A stretch of DNA of 64,000 bases from Paludibacterium denitrificans (GCF_009707705.1 NZ_WLYX01000001.1:2170001-2234000), one strand, 5' to 3'; positions 11,323 to 21,087 are shown, numbered from the stretch's first letter. The notes: generated by a model not told the origin, from the sequence alone. A program made the numbers and translations.

Positions 11323-11837
11323 TCAGTAACCGTTGATGGCGCGCCGATGGCGGCGGAACACCCAGCGCTCCCATAAGCGGTGCGTGGCGTCGTCCAGGGC
11401 TGCCGTCAAGGCTGGCACTGAGCTGATAACCGCCCGCGCCATTCTGCTTGCAACTCTGGATGCGGGCGGCCAGATACAGCAACAGCGCCGAATCCGGATT
11501 GGGGCAGAGCGAAACCTGCACACAGCTGCCAACCGGATACGGCTCCGGGCTTTGCCAGGGCGATGGCGTTCAGGCCAAGGCGGCAGTGCGTGAGGGGCGG
11601 CCGTTCCGGATGCTGGCTCAGCAGCGCCATTTCCAGCGCCAGATCAATCTTGGCTTCCAGCCGCTGCAACAGCGGATTGGCATCCTCCGGCGTTTCCGTC
11701 GGGGCCGCCATCACCTGCAAGGCCAGACGCGTTTGGCGTTCCAGCCGCGAAGGACACTGGCCATCCGGCAACGGTTCTACCGCAAATGGCAGATGGGCAT
11801 CAAAACTGGCAGAATCCAGTGCAGGAAGCGAATTCAT
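11323..11837 (-). CDS. PilZ-like domain protein (probable cyclic-di-GMP binding)
   Basis: About 170 residues when repaired. The N-terminal half is helical (RLERQTRLALQVMAAP, LLQRLEAKIDLALEMALL). The C-terminal half looks like a PilZ-type beta barrel (CRLGLNAIAL, then YPVGSCVQVSLCPNPDSALLLYLAARIQSCKQ) and ends in a W-V-F-R-R-H-R-R-A-I motif typical of Chromobacterium-like PilZ proteins. The canonical RXXXR/DXSXXG ligand motifs are not obvious, so nucleotide binding is uncertain. The reading frame is broken near 11410 and again between about 11500 and 11560. It lies directly downstream of serB on the same strand with a 37-base gap. Confidence 0.6.
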
Positions 11838-11874
11838 GCTGACAGCCTCTCGTGGTGGCACGCCTGACGTGAGT

Positions 11875-12726
11875 TCAGGCAAACAGATGGACGATGCCAT
11901 CCAGCCCCATCACGTTGATGGCAACATCGGCTTGCTGGCGCACGACCGGCTTGGCATGGAAGGCGATACCCACGCCCGCTTCACCCAGCATTTTCAGATC
12001 ATTGGCGCCATCGCCGACGGCGATGACCTGTTCCGGCGCCAGTCCCAGTTCTGCCCGTTTTTCCAGCAGCAACTGCTGTTTGACGTTGCCATCCAGAATT
12101 CGGCCAACTACACGGCCGGTCAGCTTGCCGTTTTCCACTTCCAGTTCGTTGGCAAACGCGTAGTCGAGGCCCGTGCGGGCTTTCAGCCGCTCGGTGAAGA
12201 AGGTAAAGCCGCCGGAGACCAGCATGAACTTGACGCCATGCTGCTTGCAGGCAGCCAGCAGCGTTTCGGCGCCGTGAGTGAGCTGGACTCTTTCACGATA
12301 GACCGTTTCCAGCGCCGATTCTTCCAGTCCGGCCAGCAGCGCTACCCGTTCACGCAGCGAGTCGCAGAAATCCAGCTCGCCGCGCATCGAGCGTTCGGTA
12401 ATGGCGGCCACCTTGTGCTTGATGCCCAGCATGTCGGCGATTTCGTCGATGCACTCGATGGTGATCAGCGTGGAATCCATGTCCGACACCACCAGCCCGA
12501 AGTCGCTGAAACGACGGCCTGCGGCGACAAACGCGATATCGTAGCCCAACTGGTCGGCCTGTGCGGCGACGGCGGCGCGGCTGGCCGGATCAGCCGGGCT
12601 CAGGCGGGCCAGACCGGCGTGCAGTTGCTGGATGTCGGTCGCGCCGCAGAGGCGGGCCAGTTCGGCCAGGGAATCGGAATCAAGATGGGCGGCCTGAACG
12701 ACCAGTGTGTGTGCAGCGGCAGTCAT
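11875..12726 (-). CDS. serB: Phosphoserine phosphatase
   Basis: Last step of serine synthesis. 283 residues, uninterrupted. HAD phosphatase with the nucleophile motif VVSDMDSTLITIECIDE, FMLVSGGFTFF (motif II), a conserved Lys in the GNVKQQLL region and VIAVGDGANDLKMLGEAGVGIAFHAKP (motif III). The N-terminal about 80 residues are the ACT-like SerB extension. A GTTGGCCGAA copy lies in its coding sequence, read here as V-G-R-I, which differs from the usual L-A-E frame and helps show that the repeat is a DNA-level signal. Confidence 0.96.
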   Translation of the reverse strand: MTAAAHTLVVQAAHLDSDSLAELARLCGATDIQQLHAGLARLSPADPASRAAVAAQADQLGYDIAFVAAGRRFSDFGLVVSDMDSTLITIECIDEIADMLGIKHKVAAITERSMRGELDFCDSLRERVALLAGLEESALETVYRERVQLTHGAETLLAACKQHGVKFMLVSGGFTFFTERLKARTGLDYAFANELEVENGKLTGRVVGRILDGNVKQQLLLEKRAELGLAPEQVIAVGDGANDLKMLGEAGVGIAFHAKPVVRQQADVAINVMGLDGIVHLFA

Positions 12727-12835
12727 GATAGTGGTGGTTAACGTCGGGATTAAGCAAGCCTGCGATTATGCCACCATGGCCCACCGCCGTGGGCGTCAAC
12801 CAGACAAGATGATGCCGGTTGGTTGTGTCGCAGCC

Positions 12836-12877
12836 AGAAAAACACACGCCGCGGCGAGCGGGCCACGGCGTGTTGAG
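12836..12877 (-). terminator. Terminator for the OmpA-family gene (minus strand)
   Basis: Arms ACACGCCG and CGGCGTGT at 12844-12851 and 12866-12873. Read on the minus strand the stem runs into a T run (A run at 12838-12842). It lies about 50 bases after the stop of the gene at 12925-13577. Confidence 0.75.
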
Positions 12878-12887
12878 CAGCGTTAGG

Positions 12888-12897
12888 GTTGGCCGAA
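12888..12897 (+). repeat. Intergenic GTTGGCCGAA copy
   Basis: Exact 10-mer with G before and AA after, in the serB/OmpA-family gap and outside any coding region. Member of the uptake-like repeat family described in the findings. Confidence 0.9.
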
Positions 12898-12924
12898 AAG
12901 GCCGCTCCCTCGGCAAATGCCTGA

Positions 12925-13577
12925 TTACTGCGGGGCGATCAGGATTTCCACCCGGCGGTTTTTGGCGCGCCCGGCTGCGGTGTTGTTGCTGGCAATCGGC
13001 TGGCTTGGGCCGTAGCCGATGGTTTGCAGGCGGGTATTGGCCACGCCACGAGCTTGCAGATAGGACGATACCGACTGGGCGCGCTGTTCCGACAACTGCT
13101 GGTTGTGCGCGACCGAGCCGGTGCTGTCGGTGTGGCTTAACCAACGGTGACGATGGTTTGCGGGTACTGCACCAGTACGCTTACCACGTCATTCAGCGGC
13201 TTCTGGATTCTGTTGTTGAGCGAGGAGCCGTCCACCGGGAAGGTAATGTTGTCCGGCAGGCTCAGGCGGATCTGGTCGCCCACGCGCTGGATGCCGATTT
13301 GCGTATTGGCGAGTTTTTCCCGCAACTGCTTTTCCTGATAATCCATGTACGCCCCGACGCCAGCGCCTACCAGGCCGCAAGCCAGTGCCGAGTTGCGCGC
13401 GCCCTTGCTGCCATGGGTGGCGGCGCCCAGTAGACCACAGGCTGCGGCCGCGCCCGTGCCATACATGGCGGTTTTGCTCATCTTGCTCTGGCCGGTTTGC
13501 GGATCGGTGGTACAGGCGGTGCTGGCCAGTGCCACGGCAACGATGGCAGCGGTGGCTGGGGTAAACAGACGTTTCAT
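12925..13577 (-). CDS. OmpA-family outer-membrane lipoprotein (YiaD-like)
   Basis: About 217 residues after repair. A lipoprotein signal (KRLFTPATAAIVAVALASTACTT, lipobox A-S-T-A-C) is followed by a Gly/Ala-rich glycine-zipper segment (GTGAAAACGLLGAATHG...ALACGLVGAGVGAYMDY) and a C-terminal OmpA/Pal peptidoglycan-binding domain (INFPVD-like NITFPVDGSSLN, HTDSTGSVAHNQQLSEQRAQ, NRRVEI). It probably tethers the outer membrane to peptidoglycan. At 13135-13142 the string GCTTAACC interrupts the gene; replacing it by GCCGGC gives T-V-A-G-H-T-D-S, the family core. Upstream, 13578-13917 shows no convincing gene. Confidence 0.88.
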
Positions 13578-13917
13578 GTGCTGACTTCTCCTGAAATTCA
13601 TGGCGGCCAGCCTGATTATTGGCTGGGAGCCGCAAGGCGGGCGGTGCTAGGCGCCGGCCGGTCATTAAGGCGGCGATTGTAGAGCATGCGGGGAAAGCGG
13701 TCTTGTTGGTGAGGCGAGCCCGGCGCGGCGCCGCCCGCATGGGGGTATTTTGCCGCGTTGGCGCCCAATCTGCACGGCAGCACGGCATGCCCATGGCCGA
13801 TTCGCTCCCACGGCATGGTCAACTTCCGGCAAAATGTCGGATTAGTGCCGCGACAGCGCGGGGCCGCGAGGCCCTCTCATGCCGCGTGCCATTTTGTAAT
13901 GACAAGGCAAGTTAACT
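13578..13917. other. Gap with no recognised gene
   Basis: About 340 bases between divergent genes. Open frames exist on both strands but their translations are Arg/Ala-rich and resemble nothing known. It should hold the divergent promoters for the OmpA-family gene and the thioesterase. No clear -35/-10 pair was seen. Confidence 0.5.
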
Positions 13918-14408
13918 ATGGAAACTCTCGCAGGACTGGTCAATCAGCGTGAATTGGTGATGTCGGTATTGATGACGCCGGACATGGCCAATTTTTCCGG
14001 CAACGTACACGGTGGCGTGTTGCTAAAATTGTTGGATCAGGTGGCTTATGCCTGCGCCAGCCGCTACGCTTACCGTTATGCCGTGACCTTGTCGGTGGAT
14101 CAGGTGCTGTTCAAGCAGCCGATTCATGTCGGCGAACTGGTGACTTTCCTCTCCAGCGTCAACTACGTTGGCCGAACTTCAATGGAAATCGGCATCAAGG
14201 TGGTGGCGGAAGATATCCAGAAGCGTTCGGTGCGCCATACCAACAGCTGCTATTTCACCATGGTGGCGTTTGAAAACGGCAAGGCGGTGGAAGTGCTTAA
14301 GCGCTGCCGCTGGAAACCGATGAGCAGATCAAGCGTTTCCGTGCCGCTGAAATTCGCAAGAAAATGCGCATGGAAGCCGAGCAGCGCATGCGTGAAGAAC
14401 TGGCATAA
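13918..14408 (+). CDS. Acyl-CoA thioesterase, hot-dog fold (YciA/BACH type)
   Basis: Hydrolyses acyl-CoA to free acid and CoA in the cytoplasm. Hot-dog hallmarks: M-T-P-D-M-A-N-F-S-G-N-V-H-G-G at residues 18-32, with the catalytic Asp in LLKLLDQVAYACASRY, then YAVTLSVDQVLFKQPIHVGELV. About 162 residues. At 14295-14302 GCTTAAGC replaces GCCGGC; repair gives E-V-P-A-L-P-L-E-T-D and a helical tail (KRFRAAEIRKKMRMEAEQRMREELA) characteristic of this subfamily. Monocistronic, with a terminator 23 bases after the stop. Confidence 0.9.
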
Positions 14409-14430
14409 GCGCGCCTGCGCCCCCTGTACC

Positions 14431-14456
14431 ACCCCTCGTCGGCGAGGGGTTTTTTA
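14431..14456 (+). terminator. Terminator after the thioesterase gene
   Basis: Stem ACCCCTCG / CGAGGGGT with a short loop and six T residues. Confidence 0.9.
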
Positions 14457-14501
14457 TTCATGGCGGGCTCGCGTGGGCCAGCCGCATAATGGTTTGACGG
14501 C

Positions 14502-15175
14502 ATGTATACCCTGATCCATACCGATCCGCGCTTCTATCTGGTCAACAAGCACGCTTGTAGCGTCAGCTTTCACCGTCAGGGCGAAGAAGCGGGCCTGATG
14601 GAGGCGTTACGCGCCGGTTTGCAGGACGACGCGCTGTGGCCGGTGCACCGTCTCGACCGCATGACCTCTGGGCTGTTGCTGGTGGCGCGTTCGGCCGCCG
14701 TGGCGGCGCAACTGGGCGAAGCCTTTGCCATCAGGTGGAAAAATATTATCTGGCGCTGTCGGATCGCAAGCCGCAAAAGAAACAGGGACTGGTCAAGGGC
14801 GACATGGACAAGGGGCGTGGCGGTGCCTGGCGGTTGTTGCCGACGCGGCTGCATCCGGCGGTGACGCAGTTTTTCAGCTATGCCGTGCAGCCGGGATTAC
14901 GGCTATTCGTGCTGCGACCACGGACCGGGCGCACGCACCAGTTGCGCGTGGCACTCAAGAGCCAGTCGGCCCCCATTCTGGGCGATACGCTGTACGGCGG
15001 CAGCCCGGCCGATCGCGGTTATCTGCACGCCTATGCGCTGGTGTTGCCTCTGGATGGTGAACGCCTGACCTTTGTCTGCCCGCCGGACGAGGGCGAGCAG
15101 TTTCTGGGCGCCTTATGTCAGCAAAGGTTGGCCGAACTGGCCGAACCATGGCGCTTGCCCGGCCGGTTATTTGAG
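14502..15175 (+). CDS. RluA-family pseudouridine synthase
   Basis: Isomerises uridine in tRNA or rRNA. Catalytic motif VHRLDRMTSGLLLVA with the Asp nucleophile at about residue 52, then YYLAL, R-P-R-T-G-R-T-H-Q-L-R-V and ILGDTLYGG. There is no S4 domain, so it resembles the RluA/TruC/YqcB group; the exact target site cannot be told. The frame breaks near 14733 where CCAGG reads CAGG (restores I-Q-V-E-K-Y-Y-L-A-L). The end is uncertain: the frame runs on into antisense sequence, but one more indel near 15160 would put a TGA at about 15175, just past the stop of the opposite gene. Confidence 0.8.
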
Positions 15176-15962
15176 ACGGAAACGGCCGATCTCGACGTTT
15201 TGCTGCTGGCAGTGTTCGGCAAAGGCCGGGCTGGCCAGGTAATGGAATTCCTCCACTCGCGCGGTGGCAATCGGGTCGTCCGGGTCATCAGCGCGGTGGC
15301 CGGGGTGGCACATCATCAGGCTGTGATCGGGGCAGACTGCCAGCCAGCGCTGCATCAAGGCCGGGTAGTTGGCGTCTGGCGTCAGCGAGTACATGCCACC
15401 AAACCACGGTGTGCAGGCAAAGCCACGGGCCTGTGCCTCACGATGGAAACCGGCGCACACGGCACGCAGTATCCAGGCCTTGAGTCGGCTATCGCTAAGC
15501 CGCTCCCAGCCGGTCGGGCGCGCGCAGGTAAGGGCGCCTCCCGTTCGGCCAACGTTGCGCCACGGCGGCAAATAGCGCTGCGCGCACTTGTGGCAAGGCG
15601 TGCACGTGCTGGTGGCCATCGATGAAATCGGGCAAACGGCCAAAGGCTTCGCTGAAGCGGTCCAGCTGTCGCAACCATTGGTCGGTCAGCTCGGGCATGG
15701 ACAAACGGCGCAGTTGGCTCGCTAGCAGCCAGTGCGACAGCGGCCGGGCGCTGGCATCAAACGGGTGCGTCAGGTTGAAATGCAAGCCAATGTCCGCCTG
15801 ATGGGCAAAGCCTTGCAGGCTTTCGGCCAACCCGGGCCAGTGGGGCGACTGGCTCATCACGCTGGTGGCGGCCAGACGGCGCGCTGCCAGTAGTTCGAGA
15901 ATCCCGGCGCTGATAGCGGGGGACTGGGCAAAATCGTCAGCACACAGCGTGAGTGTTTTCAT
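15167..15962 (-). CDS. YdjC/ChbG-family carbohydrate deacetylase
   Basis: About 263 residues. Metal-dependent deacetylase fold: LCADDFAQSPAISAGILEL (Asp pair near the N-terminus), LHFNLTHPF and FIDGHQHVHALPQV (His metal ligands), then MMCHPGH near the C-terminus. It probably removes an acetyl group from an N-acetylated sugar. At 15494-15500 GCTAAGC stands for GCCGGC, and repair gives G-A-A-G-D-S-R-L-K. It ends a four-gene minus-strand run (arnT-like, GT2, gtrA, deacetylase); such deacetylases accompany lipid-linked sugar modification systems in other bacteria, so a role in lipid A or O-antigen glycan tailoring is inferred. Confidence 0.82.
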
Positions 15963-15968
15963 TGGAAT

Positions 15969-16353
15969 TCAGGCGGGGCGATGGCCGGAGAAGGCCCACA
16001 GTTTACTCAACACGAAGGTCACCACGGCCACGGTAAACAGCACGATCAGCAGTGCCGCGCGGTAATCCAGCGGGGTATGGCGCAGCAAGACGAAATACAT
16101 CGCTTCGTTGAGAATAAAACTCAGGCTGGAGACGGCAAAAAAGCGCGGCAGCGCCTGACGGTGCGGTACATGGCTTCAAAGGTTTTCAGCCGATGACCCC
16201 AGTAACTGACCTGAAACGCCAGCAAGAACGCCACCACATTGGCCGCCAGCGGTACCAGACCGGCTAATACACCAGCAGCCACGCCACCAACACGAAATGC
16301 ACCAGCATGGCGGAAACGCCGACCACGCCAAACCAGAATAATTCGCGGCTCAT
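15969..16353 (-). CDS. GtrA-family membrane protein
   Basis: Four-helix inner-membrane protein of about 128 residues, thought in this family to flip undecaprenyl-phosphate-linked sugars. Visible: FWFGVVGVSAMLVHFVLVAWLLV, LVPLAANVVAFLLAFQVSYWGHRLKTF (with the conserved S-Y-W-G-H-R-L/W-T-F block), then SLSFILNEAMYFVLLRHTPLDYRAALLIVLFTVAVVTFVLSKLWAF. Frame breaks near 16265 and near 16155 (CCAGG missing a base). The start overlaps the stop of the GT2 gene as ATGA, so translation is coupled. Confidence 0.85.
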
Positions 16354-17353
16354 GCCTGTTCCGATGGCGGCTGATGCTGGCTGATGCGGCTGACCAGATA
16401 GGTCGGACGTTGTTTGACCTCATTGAAAATTCGGCCAACGTATTCGCCCAGAATCCCGATCGACAGCAACTGCACCCCGCCCAGAAACGAAATGGCGACC
16501 ACCAGCGTCGGCCAGCCCGGTTGCGAATTGCCAAACAGCAGGGTGTGTACCAGCTCCCACATGGCGTAGCCGATGGAAAGCAGCGAAATCACGCTGCCCA
16601 TCAGCGTCCACACGCGTAGCGGCATGTTGGAAAACGCCGTCAAACCGGTCAGGCCCAGGTCGAGCAGGCGCCAGAAATTGAAGCTGCTCTTGCCCGCGCG
16701 CCGCTCCCGGGTGTGCGTGGCGACCGGCAGCTGGGTGAATCCGACCCAGTTGTACAGGCCCTTCATGAAGCGATTACGTTCCGGCATGGCGCGCAGCGCG
16801 TCCAGAATGCAGCGGTCCAGCACACGGAAGTCCTGAGTGTTTTCCGGAATCTTGCGGTTGGAGCCAGTATTGATCAGCGCGTAGAACACGTGGGTGAACA
16901 GGCGCTTGGCCCGGGGTTTCGTTGTCGCGGCTGGAACGCACGCTGTACACCATGTCGTAGCCTTGGTGCCAGTGTTGCAGAAACTCCGGCACATGTTCCG
17001 GCGGGTGCTGGAAGTCGCCGTCAATCAGCACGGCCACATCGCCTTCGGCGTGATCAATCCCGGCGGTCAGCGCAATTTCCTTGCCGAAGTTGCGCGACAG
17101 CTGGATCAGCGTCACCGGCAGCTGCTCGACGCAGCCCAGTACCTGTTCGACCGTGTTGTCGCGGCTGCCATCGTCCACCACCAGCAACTGGTGGCGATAG
17201 CGTCGCTGAGCAAGCGGTGCAGGGTTTCCAGCATCAAGGCAATATTTTCGCCTTCGTTATAAGCCGGAATGATGCAGCTCACCAGCGGGTCGGCTTAAGC
17301 CGGTCAGCCGCGCGCAGTTTGAGCAGAGTGGGGGGCGTAAACGTATCGTTCAT
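16350..17353 (-). CDS. GT2 polyisoprenyl-phosphate glycosyltransferase (ArnC/GtrB-like)
   Basis: Transfers a sugar from a nucleotide donor to undecaprenyl phosphate at the inner membrane. GT-A features: SCIIPAYNEGENIALMLETL, LLVVDDGSRDNTVE, LSRNFGKEIALTAGIDHAEGD, VLIDGDFQHPPE, then RNRFMKGLYNWVGFTQ and two C-terminal transmembrane helices ending at YVGRIFNEVKQRPTYLV. About 330 residues. Scars at 17293-17300 (GCTTAAGC for GCCGGC) and near 17199 (GCCGGCTATC reduced to GCTATC; restores D-A-G-Y-R-H-Q), plus an extra C near 16916. It is between an ArnT-like gene and gtrA, each overlapping by ATGA. Confidence 0.9.
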
Positions 17354-18830
17354 CGAGTCGTTCCCTGTTCACGCAACAGTGTCATGGTATCGCCCATGAC
17401 CCGGAAGTGGCCAATGTCGTCAAACTGCGCCAATACGCTGGCTGGCAGGCTGTGACGCTCGCGCGCGTCCAGCACGATGTAGCTGCCCGGATGGCTTAAG
17501 CCAGTAACGCGTTCAGTTTGCTCGCGTCCTGCGTGGTTTTGGCGCGGCCGCCGGAGTAGAACTCGGCCGAAAACTCGCGGCGGCTATCCCAGTACACCGG
17601 GGCGCTGCCGCGCGTCGGGTGCTGTGCCTGCCGGGCGGCAATCACGGCTTTCTGCGTACGGAAATAGCGTTCAGGATGAGTAGCATTCAGGCCGCTGACC
17701 AGCAGCAGGAGCAGGCCGGAAACGGCGGCAATCCACGGCAGTCTGCTCGGGCTGCCCGCCGTGCGGGTACGGTGCCAAAGTTCGGCCAACAGCAAGGCGC
17801 AGCCGAGCAACATGGGCAGGGAGTAAGGAAAAATGATGTTGCCCGAGATGGTAAAGAACAGCAGCGTCATCAGCGTCCAGAGCGTGATGTAGAGCAGCCA
17901 GCCATCATCGCTGCGGCGCAGCGTCGGCAACATGGTGCGGTGTTTGGCCAGCCAGCCCAGCATGGCCAGCGACCAGGGGAAGATCGCCCCCAGCGTATAC
18001 AGCCAGATCATGCCGTGCGGCGTGGCATGGGCAAAGCCGTATTTGTCACCCTTCCAGCCCGGGTCGAGGAAACGGCTGACGTGCTCACCCATGATGAAAT
18101 AATTAAGGAAACCGGGGGTGCGCTGCTCGGCCCAGAGATACCACGGCAGAGCAATGGCCAACATCAGCACGGTGCCACTGATCCACGGCAGCCGTTGCCA
18201 CAGCGCGCGCCATTGGCGGCGTAGCAGCACCCACATGAAAATCGGCATGCCCACCAGCACGATGGCCAGCGGCCCCTTCGCCAGCAGGCCAAGACCGAGG
18301 CCAACAAAGAACAGGTAGCCCCAGCGTTGCCGGTTAGCCCCCTGTTCCGTCTGGGCATACCAAAAGGCAGTCTGGCTCAGGCTGACGCAAAACAGCAGCG
18401 ACGGGTCGGTCATCACCGTGTTAAGCCCGCACCGAGAAACAGCACGCTGCTGCCCAGGGATCAGCGCGGTGGCCGTGGCCGCTTCGCTGCCGTTACGCCG
18501 AACGCGCCAGTTGGGCCGTCAGCCCCAATACCACCAGCGACATCAGCAAGGAAGGCAGCCGTGCTGCCAGCTCGTTGACGCCAAACAGGCCCATCGACGC
18601 AGCGGAAAGCCGGTGGAGAGTGGCGGCTTGGCCCAGAACGGCACGCCGTAATCATGCTGTGGCGTCACCCAGTTGCCGGTTTCCAGCATCTTGCGGGCAA
18701 TTTCGGCGTAACGCGCTTCGGTGGTGTCGGTGAGCGGAATCACCCACATGGTCAGCAGGCGCAAAATTAGCAGTGCACACAGCACGTAAGTGGCAGTACG
18801 CTGCCATGGGTAACAGGACGAGGTTTTCAT
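17350..18830 (-). CDS. GT39/ArnT-like lipid-linked sugar transferase
   Basis: Polytopic membrane glycosyltransferase that would move a sugar from undecaprenyl phosphate to lipid A or another envelope acceptor. Typical start: LPLTDTTEARYAEIARKML-like segment (PLTDTTEARYAEIARKMLETGNW), PQHDYGVPFWAKPPLS, then about 11 further membrane segments and a soluble C-terminal domain (FYSGGRAK...). About 490 residues repaired. Breaks near 18607 (CCTGG reads CCGG), near 18490, at 18418-18427 and at 17494-17501 (both GCCGGC scars; the last restores L-L-A-G-H-P-G-S-Y-I-V-L-D). First gene of the operon ending with the deacetylase. Confidence 0.87.
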
Positions 18831-18839
18831 CAGCTAAAG

Positions 18840-18849
18840 GTTGGCCGAA
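18840..18849 (+). repeat. Intergenic GTTGGCCGAA copy
   Basis: Exact 10-mer with AAG before and AAAA after, nine bases upstream of the ArnT-like start, in the divergent gap with lemA. Confidence 0.9.
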
Positions 18850-19086
18850 AAAGGCACGCAGCCGACAGGGGCGGCAGGCTGTGCTGGCCGTGTATTTCCC
18901 GGGAAAAAACCTGCAAAGACTAGCACGATCTGCCCCTCGCCGTCTTGTGCGCTTGTGTGTTTAGCGTATCACTGCCGTGCAGAGTGTGTGCATGGCGCCG
19001 CTAAGGTGACGCCGCCTTGTATCACCGTCCCACAGCCCAAATTTAGGCGATAAACTGGCGGAAATTCATTTTGAGAGGAGCGCATC

Positions 19087-19693
19087 ATGCTGAAACAAGC
19101 CTTGGCCACTGTCGTGTTGGTGAGCAGCCTGTCCGGTTGTGGCTACAACACCATGCAAACCCGTGGATGAAGCGGCCAATGCTGCGTGGTCGGAAGTGCT
19201 CAACCAATATCAACGCCGAGCCGACCTGATCCCCAATCTGGTCAATACCGTCAAGGGCTATGCCAGCCACGAGCAGCAGGTACTGACCCAGGTCACCGCG
19301 GCACGAGCGCGCGTTGGTAGTCTACAAGTGAATCAAGGCACGGCGTTGGATGAGAAACAACTGGAGCAATACACCGCCGCGCAACGCCAACTCAGTTCCG
19401 CCTTGTCGCGGCTGTTGGTGGTATCGGAAAACTATCCGCAGTTGAAGGCCGACGGCGCGTTCCGCGATCTGCAGGCGCAGCTGGAAGGGACCGAAAATCG
19501 CATTGCGCTGGCACGCAACCGTTATATCCAGTCGGTACAAGCCTATAACACCACCGTACGCAGTTTCCCCAGTAACCTGACGGCGTTGGCCTTCAGCCTC
19601 AAACCGCGGCCCAACTTTGCCGTGGAAAACGAGCGCCTGCTGGCAACCCCGCCCTCGGTTAATTTCGGCCAACCTGCTTCGTCAGGACACTAG
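19087..19693 (+). CDS. lemA: LemA-family protein
   Basis: Membrane-anchored helical protein of about 201 residues. The N-terminal hydrophobic signal ends in a lipobox-like S-L-S-G-C, then NQYQRRADLIPNLVNTVKGYASHEQQVLTQVTAARARV, the core LemA helix, and SENYPQLKADGAFRDLQAQLEGTENRIALARNRYIQSVQAYNTTVRSFPSN. One base too many near 19155 breaks the frame just after the signal; CCTGG miswritten as CCGTGG would fit. A good Shine-Dalgarno (GAGAGGAG) precedes the ATG. The two TPM-domain genes that follow are the usual partners of LemA; the trio's biochemical role is still unsettled. Confidence 0.9.
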
Positions 19694-19695
19694 AC

Positions 19696-20532
19696 ATGGC
19701 ACGGCTGTGGCGAATCGTCTGGCTTGGCATCGGGCTGTGTTGGTTGATGGCCTTCGCGTATGCCGAAGTGCCCGTGCCGTCCCCCAGTTCGCCGGTGGTC
19801 GATCAGGCCGGTTTTCTGCGCCCGGATGAACAGGCCGCTCTGGCGCAGCAATTGCTGGCTTTCCATCAGCAAAAAGGCAGCCAGATTGCCGTGCTGATCG
19901 TGCCAACTTTGGCCCCGGAAACGCCCTTCGATTACGGCACCCGAGTGATGGATAGCTGGAAGCTCGGGCGTCAGGGCATTGATGATGGCGTCTTGCTCTT
20001 GGTCGTGGCCAACGAGCACAAAACCCAGCTGCTGGTCGGGCGCGGGCTGGAAGGCGCCATCCCCGATGCCGTCGCCAAGCGTATCTTGCAAGACACCCTC
20101 AAACCTTATCTCAAGAGCGGCAAGCGGCTGGACGGCCTGCAAGCCGCTACGCAGCAGGTACAGCAGTTGATCAATGGCGAAGCGTTACCGCCCGCCGCCG
20201 GGCAGGCGAGTAGTTCCAGTGACGACAACTGGTTTGTCATGGGGTTTGCCGTCTTGTTTGCCGGTGGCGTGTTGACCCGCCTGTTCGGCCGCCTGTTGGG
20301 CAGTGTGCTGGTCGGCAGCTTCGCCTTTGTCTTGGCGCTGATGTTTGGTGCCGGGATATTCTTTGCCTTGTTGCTGGCCTGCCTCGCTGCTGTCTTCAGT
20401 GTGCTGTTTTCCTTTGGGCGCAGCGTTGGCATGTCATGGCCGGGGGGCGGTTGGGGCGGTGGCAGTTCTGGTGGTGGCTGGAGCGGTGGGGGAGGGGGCT
20501 TTGGCGGTGGTGGAGCCTCGGGAGACTGGTAA
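19696..20532 (+). CDS. TPM-domain membrane protein (YgcG-like)
   Basis: 278 residues, intact. Signal peptide (ending AFAYAEVP), a periplasmic TPM phosphatase-like domain (VVDQAGFLRPDEQAALAQQL, GSQIAVLIVPTL, YGTRVMDSWKLGRQGIDDGVLLLVV, RGLEGAIPDAVAKRIL), two transmembrane helices and a C-terminal Gly/Ser/Trp-rich tail of about 35 residues (GGGWGGGSSGGGWSGGGGG). This layout is standard for YgcG-like proteins. Starts three bases after lemA stops and is followed directly by a second TPM gene. Confidence 0.92.
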   Translation: MARLWRIVWLGIGLCWLMAFAYAEVPVPSPSSPVVDQAGFLRPDEQAALAQQLLAFHQQKGSQIAVLIVPTLAPETPFDYGTRVMDSWKLGRQGIDDGVLLLVVANEHKTQLLVGRGLEGAIPDAVAKRILQDTLKPYLKSGKRLDGLQAATQQVQQLINGEALPPAAGQASSSSDDNWFVMGFAVLFAGGVLTRLFGRLLGSVLVGSFAFVLALMFGAGIFFALLLACLAAVFSVLFSFGRSVGMSWPGGGWGGGSSGGGWSGGGGGFGGGGASGDW

Positions 20533-21034
20533 ATGATGATAAAACGATTAGTCCGACATCTGGCCAGCACTGGCTGGCGTACCCGTCAACGCTTTCCGCC
20601 TTCCGTCCTGCACCGGCTGGCGCAACAGGTGGCCGCTTCGGAAGCACAACATCGCGGCCAATTGCGCTTTGTGATCGAATCGGCACTGGATTGGCTTAGC
20701 GATCTGGCATCGGCAGACGGCACGTCAGCGTGCACTGGAATGGTTTGGTCAGCTAGGCGTGTGGGATACCGAAGACAACACGGGGGTGCTGGTGTATGTG
20801 CTGATGGCCGAGCGCAAGATCGAAATCATCGCTGACCGGGGTATTGCCAGTCGAGTTCCTGTTGCGGCATGGCAGTCTGTTTGCCGGGGGATGCAGCAGG
20901 CCTTTGCTGCTGGGCGATTTGTCAGTGGGTTGGAAGAAGGCATGCAGCAATTGCATGCGCTGCTGGTACAGCACGTACCCAATCAGGGCGACAAGGGGCC
21001 GAATGAATTACCGGATGAGATCGTGTTGCGCTAG
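20533..21034 (+). CDS. Second TPM-domain protein, soluble form
   Basis: About 166 residues with no signal peptide. N-terminal basic helix (RLVRHLASTGWRTRQRFPPSVL), then a TPM domain (AERKIEIIADRGIASRVP, CRGMQQAFAAGRFVSGLEEGMQQL). Proteins of this form are found next to YgcG and LemA in many Proteobacteria. A scar at 20694-20700 (GCTTAGC for GCCGGC) splits it; repair gives L-D-W-P-A-I-W-H-R-Q-T-A-R-Q-R-A-L-E-W. The start codon abuts the preceding stop, so it is translated from the same mRNA. Confidence 0.87.
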
Positions 21035-21087
21035 CACGGTCAGAGTTACATCCGGATGTGTGCCGTAGTCTGCTGGCCAGAATATAA

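Noticed and set aside
13617-13915. 99-codon plus-strand ORF in the gap before the thioesterase
   Set aside because: Arg/Ala-rich composition, no family match, no ribosome-binding site.
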